Source of the DNA: Cryptomeria japonica
Taxonomy: Eukaryota; Streptophyta; Pinopsida; Cupressales; Cupressaceae
Direction of reading: 5' to 3'
DNA length: 64,000 bases
Assembly (NCBI RefSeq): GCF_030272615.1
Contig: NC_081410.1
Coordinates: 141,952,849-142,016,848, forward strand
Shown: in pieces, positions 58,284 to 64,000 of the stretch
Layout: each line of letters opens with the position of its first letter
Numbering within the stretch: the first letter of the stretch is position 1
Notes under the pieces: model-generated
What the model saw: only the letters and a program-made list of their open reading frames with translations
Database searches by the model: none
Told to the model about the DNA's origin: nothing
Translations under genes and position numbers: made by a program

Positions 58284-61200
58284 ATGTATAAGAGGGATGC
58301 ACCTAAGCTAAATAAGTCAAGTTTCTCTACATGGCAGAAAAGGATGAAGCTACATCTATCAGGAGTTGGAGAATATGCTATATACTATCTAGAGAATGAT
58401 TTTGTTGCACCGAGCACCTATCCATTGACTATGGAAGAGATAAAGGCGAAGCAAGAACATATTCAAGCAATGATTGAAATAACATCTGCATTGACCGATT
58501 CTGAGTTTAATGATCTAGAAGGCTGCAATGATGCAAAGGCAATGTGGACTAAGCTCATATCTGTATATGGAGGAGATGAACATGTTCAAAAGGTAAAAGT
58601 TGATAGTCTAAGAGGACAACTTGAATCAATGAGGATGAATGAAGGTGAGAACATAACCCAGTACAATACAAGACTAAAGGAGATTGTAAATCAAATCAAA
58701 GGAGCAGGAGGAACTATTGAAGAAAAGGATGTGACAAGTAAGTTGTTAGGAACCCTTTTACCTGCCTATGCAATCCGAGTCTCTGCAATCAATGAATTGA
58801 GGTCTATACCTAATATGCCAGTTTCCTTGGATGCTACTATTGGTAAGCTACATGCATTTGAGTTAAGTAATTTTGATAACAGTGGGTCATCGGTAAATAA
58901 AGTTGAATATGCATTTAGTTCTTTTCATCTGAATGAATCTAATGATTACAATGAAAGAAAGTATAAGTACTTTGAAGGAGATCACAGTGGAGCAAGTGAA
59001 AGATTTCGGAAGAACATGGAGGAGGTACACAAACTGTATGAAGAAATCAGAAAGCAAGAAGAGTTTGAAGCACTATTGGCCAAAAGATTACCGAGAGGCA
59101 AAGGTAAGTATAAAGGAAAACTACCTTTGAAATGTTTCAATTGTGATAAGATTGGACATATGGCTTCTAACTGTCCTGACAAAGATTTCACTGAAAAGAG
59201 AGATTACCGAGATGAGAGACAGAAAGATAATCATTACAAAGGACACCGAGACTTCAGAAGAAGAAAGACATGCTTAATTGCTGATGAGGAATTTGAAGAT
59301 GATAAATCAGATGAGACTGATACAGAGGAAGTTGTTTATGTGCCTATCAAGGATGAATCAGATGAAGAAAGGTATGAAGAAAAAGCCCTAATATCTCACA
59401 TAAACATTAATGATTCTTGGATTATAGATAGTGGATGTTCACATCATATGAGAGGAGATAAACACAAATTTGTTATGTTAGAAGATTATGATGGAGGCTA
59501 TGTTAGATTTGGTAATGATGCACCATGTTCGGTAAGAGGTAAAGGATCCATAACACTTCTTGATAAAGCAAGATGCAATGATGTTTATTGGGTTGAAGGT
59601 TTGAAATACAACTTGTTGAGTGTAGCACCGCTAAACAACACAGGTTACCGAATAGAATTTCAGAAAGGAATTGTCAAAGTTCATGACAAGAATGGAAAGT
59701 TAGCTGCTACTGGGACACAAACAAAAGGTAATACATTTCACCTTGACTCAACTCACAATAAGTGTTTGCATGCAAAGATTGATAATACCTGGTTATGGCA
59801 TAAAAGGTTTTGTCATGTTAATTTTGATAATTTGATCAAGATAAGTAAGAAGCACAGAGTAAGAGGTCTACCGAGTCTTGAAAAACCTGAGAGTGCTATG
59901 TGCCAAGGATGCCAGATGGGTAAGATGACAAGATCCAGCTTTACAAGTAAGTCCTACACTTCTAAGGGAATTTTAGATATTGTGCACACTAATCTTTGTG
60001 GTCCTATGAAAGTTCAAAGTTATTTTGGTGATAAGTATTTCATATTATTTGTGGATGACTATTCAAGGATGATGTCAGTAATGTTTTTAAAAGAAAAATC
60101 AAAAGCTTTTCATATGTTTAAGTGGTACAAGGCTAGAATTGAAAATGAAACAGGAAGACAACTGAAATGTCTTAGATCAGATAGAGGAGGAGAGTTCACA
60201 TCTAATGAGTTCAACCTATTTTGCAATGATCATGGTATTAAAAGACAACTCTCTGCACTGAGAACTCCACAATAGAATGGAATAGCTAAAAGAAGAAATA
60301 GATCTATTGTGGATTGTGCTAGAACACTGATGATTGAGAAGAAGGTTCCACAAACATTTTGGAGAGAAGCAATAAGCATAGCTGTTTACACCTTGAACCG
60401 AGTTCAATTGAAGAAAGGTACTTTGAAGACACCTTATGAAATTTGGTATGGCAAGAAACCTAATGTAAGTTATTTTAAGATCTTTGGAAGTGAATTCTAT
60501 GTTCATAAAGATGATAGAAATGGCAAGTTTGATCAGAAAAGTGAAGAAGGAACATTTCTAGGATATTCTTCTAGAAGCAAAGCATTTAAATGTCTGATCA
60601 AATCATCTAACAAAATAGTAGAAAGTGCAAATGTGAAAATTGATGAATTTGCAGAAAGAACTGATGAAAGGAATTCCAAAGAACCGGAAGACTATGATGA
60701 ATTTGTCTATGTGCAACCGAGAAGTCCTACCGAGATAATTGTTGAAGAAAATGAAGAAAATATCCAGTTACCGAGTGATGAAGAAGATCATATAGAGCCT
60801 ACCGAGCCTATATTAGCCAAGTATGTTAGAAGACACCATGCACCAAGTTAGATTATAGGAGATAAGGATGATCCAGTGATGACAAGGAACAAACTGAGAC
60901 AGAACACATGTTTGATATCTGAATTTGAACTAAGAATAGTGAAAGAGACATTTAACAGTGAAGATTGGATAAATGCTATGACTGAAGAGATTGATCAAAT
61001 CAAGAAGAATGACACATGGACACTGGTCCCAAGACTGAAGGACAAAAATGTAATCGGTACAAAGTGGATCTTCAGAAACAAGCTAAATGAGAAAGGTGAG
61101 GTCATTTGGAACAAAGCAAGATTGGTTTGCAAAGGTTATGCCCAAGAAGAAGGAATTGATTATGGTGAGACTTTTGCACCTGTTGCTAGACTTGAAGGAG

Positions 61201-62459
61201 TTAGAACATTGTTGGCATATGTTGCTTTCAAGAACTTCAAGGTATATCAAATGGATGTCAAATCTGCATTTCTGAATGGAATATTAGAAGAAGAAGTTTT
61301 CATTGAACAACCTGAAGGATTTGTTGATGACAATAATAAAGATCAGGTATGTAAATTGAACAAAGCTTTATATGGTCTGTAACAAGCACCTAGAGCATGG
61401 TATGAAAGATTGCACTCTTATTTGATTAAGATTGGTTTTATAAGGACAAGTGAGAACAACAACATGTACATGAATGATGAAAATGGAATACTAATCTCAG
61501 CCATATTTGTTGATGATATTATATTTTGTGGAAATGACTCTTTATGCAAGAACTTTGGAAATGAAATGAGCAAAGAATTTGAGATGTCATTAATCAGTGA
61601 GATAAAGTATTTTATAGGTTTACAGATACTGCAAATGAAAAATGAGATTTTCATTACTCAATCCAAATACATAAAGGAAATCTTGAAGAAATTTGGAATG
61701 GAGGATTCAAAACTAGTAAGTACTCCCATGACTACCAACTGTAAACTATCAAAGAATGATGAATCTGCATCTGTTGATGAGACACTCTACCGATCCATGA
61801 TTGGAAAACTACAATATGTTGTTCACAATAGGCCAGATATAGCACATGCAGTAGGTATTGTTGCAAGATTCTCTGTAGATCCTAAGGAAATACACATGAC
61901 AGCAATCAAAAGAATTTTCAGATACTTGAAAGGCACTAAAGATTATGGCTTAGTATATCAGAAAGGAAATGATTTTGATCTAAAAGTTTATATTGATGCT
62001 GATTGGGCAGGCAACATTGATGACAAAAAAAGCACAAGTGGACGAGCTTTCTTCTTAGGAGAAAGACTAGTGAGTTGGCTTAGCAAGAAACAAGGATGTG
62101 TTTCTCAGTCAATAGCCGAAGCTGAATATGTTGCAGCAACACTGAATTGTACCAACATTGCATGGATCAAACAACTGTCGGAAGGTATAAATGAGAAAGT
62201 TACCGAGCCAGTAACTATATTATGTGACAATACTAGTGCCATTAATATTTCAAAGAACCCTGTTATGCACTCTAAGACAAAGCACATCTCTATCAAATAT
62301 CATTATCTTAGAGAAGAAGCTCAAGAGAAGAAAGTGGTGTTGGAATATGTCAACACAAAGGAGCAAATAGCTGATATCTTCACCAAGCCACTACCAAAGG
62401 ACACTTTTGAATATCTCAGAAGTAAGTTAGGGGTCCTACCCCTATCTTTTACTCACTGA
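58284..62459 (+). pseudogene. Element H: copia gag-pol polyprotein with three stops
   Basis: One continuous phase of 1,391 codons from ATG 58284, 64 bases after the LTR. Gag covers residues 1-300, including LTMEEIKAKQEHIQAMIEIT and a zinc knuckle CFNCDKIGHMASNC (about 283-296). The protease has WIIDSGCSHHM (about 379). The integrase zinc domain LWHKRFCHVNFDNL...CQGCQMGK is at about 504-545, with the integrase core from about 560. RT includes [32 protein letters not shown] and IFVDDIIF (about 1073). RNase H includes DADWAG, SIAEAEYVAA and LCDNTSAINISKNPV. Stops: TAG 60273, TAG 60849, TAA 61380, each one base from a sense codon. Length is normal for a copia polyprotein. Confidence 0.95.
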
Positions 62460-62946
62460 CCGAGTTCGGTGAAAGCATCACTTCGATGAATCTATTGAAT
62501 ATATTTTGGGGAGCTGATGCTGGAGTGATACACTTTAGAATTTTTTTTCTGAAAGTGTACTGGAAATAATACTGGGATAATACAGAAAATGATACAGGAA
62601 ACAGGAAATGTAAACAAATGCTCTGACCGAGACTCAGGTGATACACAACAACAGGAAATAACTTCTTACAAAAAGAAATTATGTTTTAGCTCTATTCTTT
62701 TTGGCATTGTTGTCAAAGGGGGAGAAGACCAAGAAGGAGAAGACCTACCTAGAGGGAGAAGACCAAGAAGGAGAAGATCTACCAAAAGGGGAGAAGACCT
62801 GAGAAGACTGAGAGAAGACTACAGATTGAAATAAAGACTGAAAATAGAAGAGAAGTCTAATGTATGGGGGAGAGCATTTCAGCATTTCACAATCACAGCA
62901 ATCCGAATTTTTAAAGGTCAAATCAATTGGTTTTGCCATCAATGCC
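62460..62946 (+). other. Element H 3' untranslated region with purine repeats
   Basis: Non-coding. At about 62718-62815 gggagaagaccaagaaggag units repeat two to four times, giving extra polypurine stretches (ggggagaagacc) upstream of the true PPT. The remainder is unremarkable. Confidence 0.7.
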
Positions 62947-62958
62947 AAAGGGGGAGAT
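62947..62958 (+). other. Element H polypurine tract
   Basis: AAAGGGGGAGAT directly before the 3' LTR TG; the same type of tract as in element C. Confidence 0.9.
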
Positions 62959-64000
62959 TGTTGGCAATATTACAAGGATATTGAGAAGGTTGTTGATGAT
63001 TATGGACATAACTGATTAAAGATGTTTTACTATCTTGATATTATTATTTTGTCATTGATGTCAAGAAATTGATTTTCTAATTCAGTATGATGTTGCCATA
63101 TCTTAAGAAATATGATATGAAGATTATAAAGAAGTCGGTAAAGACACAGGAAAGAATATGATGAATAAGGGGATAAGTTATTCAATGGGTAACTCTACCG
63201 ATTCAGACAATGATGAGATCTTGATGTTTTAGATTGTTTTAACATCATACATATGTTGTAAAATGTAAAGGTTAATACTATACTATGTTATCAAGCAAAG
63301 AACCTAGTTGGTAAACCCTAAGGAACCTAGTCGGTAAACCCTAAGGTTATCATAGTCAGTTAATGAAGATAGAATGTCTATCGAGTGAAGTTTAGTATTC
63401 ACCGAGTTGTAACCGAGCTATAACATAATGCATTAAATGTTTACATGTGATATTTAATGAAAGATGCTGATGAGCTGGAGCGGATCAATGATTGGCAAGC
63501 TGTAAAAGAAGTTTGTTGAACGAATCTAAGGCAATGGAAAGTCAGCAAGAAGATCTACAGCTTAGATTGAATCGCATTACCCTAACACAAGTTCCAAGGT
63601 GATTGTGCAAGTTCCAAGGCGGGGTAAAACATTTTCAGATCGAAAGATACAATGAACCTGGACAAGATTGAAGATTTGATGGCTATGATTGATCATGGGA
63701 AATGTGATCAAGGAGATTAAGCGGTTAGAAGATTGTTTATAAATAAGGAACTGTTGATAAACAATGTATGCAGGCAAGTGTATGCACAGGGATGCTACAT
63801 AGTGATTACCGAGCACAGAAGCTTGGAGACCTATTAAATTAACAGAGTATTGATGCCCAACAGATAGACAAGATTAGTTCTATGTCTAGATTGTATTGAA
63901 CAAATAGGAATCTGCTTTAGCATTTCAGATGTGAAGTTGTAGATAGATTGTATTATTGTTATTTTGTGAAAGTGACAGGAAATCTCTTAATCGAGTGGAC
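62959..64000 (+). repeat. Element H 3' LTR (partial)
   Basis: The first 1,042 bases of the LTR, cut by the window edge. Compared with the 5' LTR it has two small tandem duplications: a 24-base repeat of the aacctagtnggtaaaccctaagg unit (63301-63346) and a short gcaagttccaaggnggg duplication (about 63589-63624). TATA box at about 63736. Confidence 0.93.

Larger units (their letters stand above)
56770..64000 (+). mobile_element. Ty1/copia element H (3' LTR runs off the window)
   Basis: 5' LTR 56770-58219, PBS 58222-58233, single-frame polyprotein 58284-62459, PPT 62947-62958, 3' LTR from 62959. The domain order gag, protease, integrase, RT, RNase H is copia. Its insertion point is the gttac of LTR G; the second gttac should lie beyond 64000. 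Over about 1 kb the two LTRs differ at roughly 30 positions, mostly transitions, about 3%, so H is the youngest insertion here. Three stops and at least two catalytic-site changes make it inactive. Confidence 0.95.

Noticed and set aside
1-64000. tRNA, rRNA, CRISPR or prokaryotic operon features
   Set aside because: None seen; the only regular short repeats are retroelement leader, UTR or LTR repeats and the 16556-17340 array, which lacks the direct-repeat/spacer form of CRISPR.

Overview
The window looks like intergenic chromatin from a seed plant with a very large, repeat-rich genome; a gymnosperm is my guess, unproven. It is AT-rich and consists almost entirely of decayed and nested LTR retrotransposons of both plant superfamilies. 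No intact host gene, tRNA, rRNA, CRISPR array or prokaryotic feature was found. All element boundaries were read by eye from terminal repeats, TG...CA ends, target-site duplications (TSDs), primer-binding sites (PBS) and polypurine tracts (PPT).

Left part (1-17740). Positions 1-4049 hold minus-strand Ty3/gypsy debris X: leader, AT-rich block, LTR, 3' UTR and a second LTR fragment. Positions 4050-5815 are unclassified and partly GC-richer. Positions 5825-16056 carry minus-strand Ty3/gypsy element I in the order upstream ORF, gag, protease, archaeal-type RNase H, RT, RNase H, truncated integrase; the extra RNase H lies before RT, which is unusual. A ~1 kb terminal-inverted-repeat element (14977-15969) interrupts the upstream ORF. 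At 16556-17340 a regular array of alternately oriented TTATCCCGCATG motifs is unexplained.

Centre (17741-51872). This is a four-level nest. Copia element C (RT from 17741, RNase H at 48812, 3' LTR at 49576-51872) was split by solo LTR D (18660-48811 overall, TSD gagcc/aagcc). D was split by Ty3 Tat-type element B (18696-45965, minus strand, TSD ATATG) and by solo LTR F (46747-48196). B was split by A (24379-34756, plus strand, TSD TTTGT). A belongs to the same family as B but is an internally deleted, non-autonomous derivative lacking capsid, G-patch, RT and the integrase core. B carries an antisense, apparently intron-containing plant-mobile-domain ORF between pol and its 3' LTR, as reported for some Tat-lineage elements. 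The leaders of A and B are built of 21-bp periodic repeats.

Right part (51873-64000). A copia LTR fragment and featureless AT-rich DNA precede LTR G (from 54164). G is interrupted by solo LTR E (54642-56380, TSD CTATG) and by copia element H (from 56770; its 3' LTR runs off the window). H is the best preserved element: one reading frame of 1391 codons broken by only three stops, plus substitutions at two expected integrase catalytic positions. Functionally the window records LTR-retrotransposon turnover: insertion into insertion, solo-LTR formation, transition-rich decay and birth of a non-autonomous derivative.
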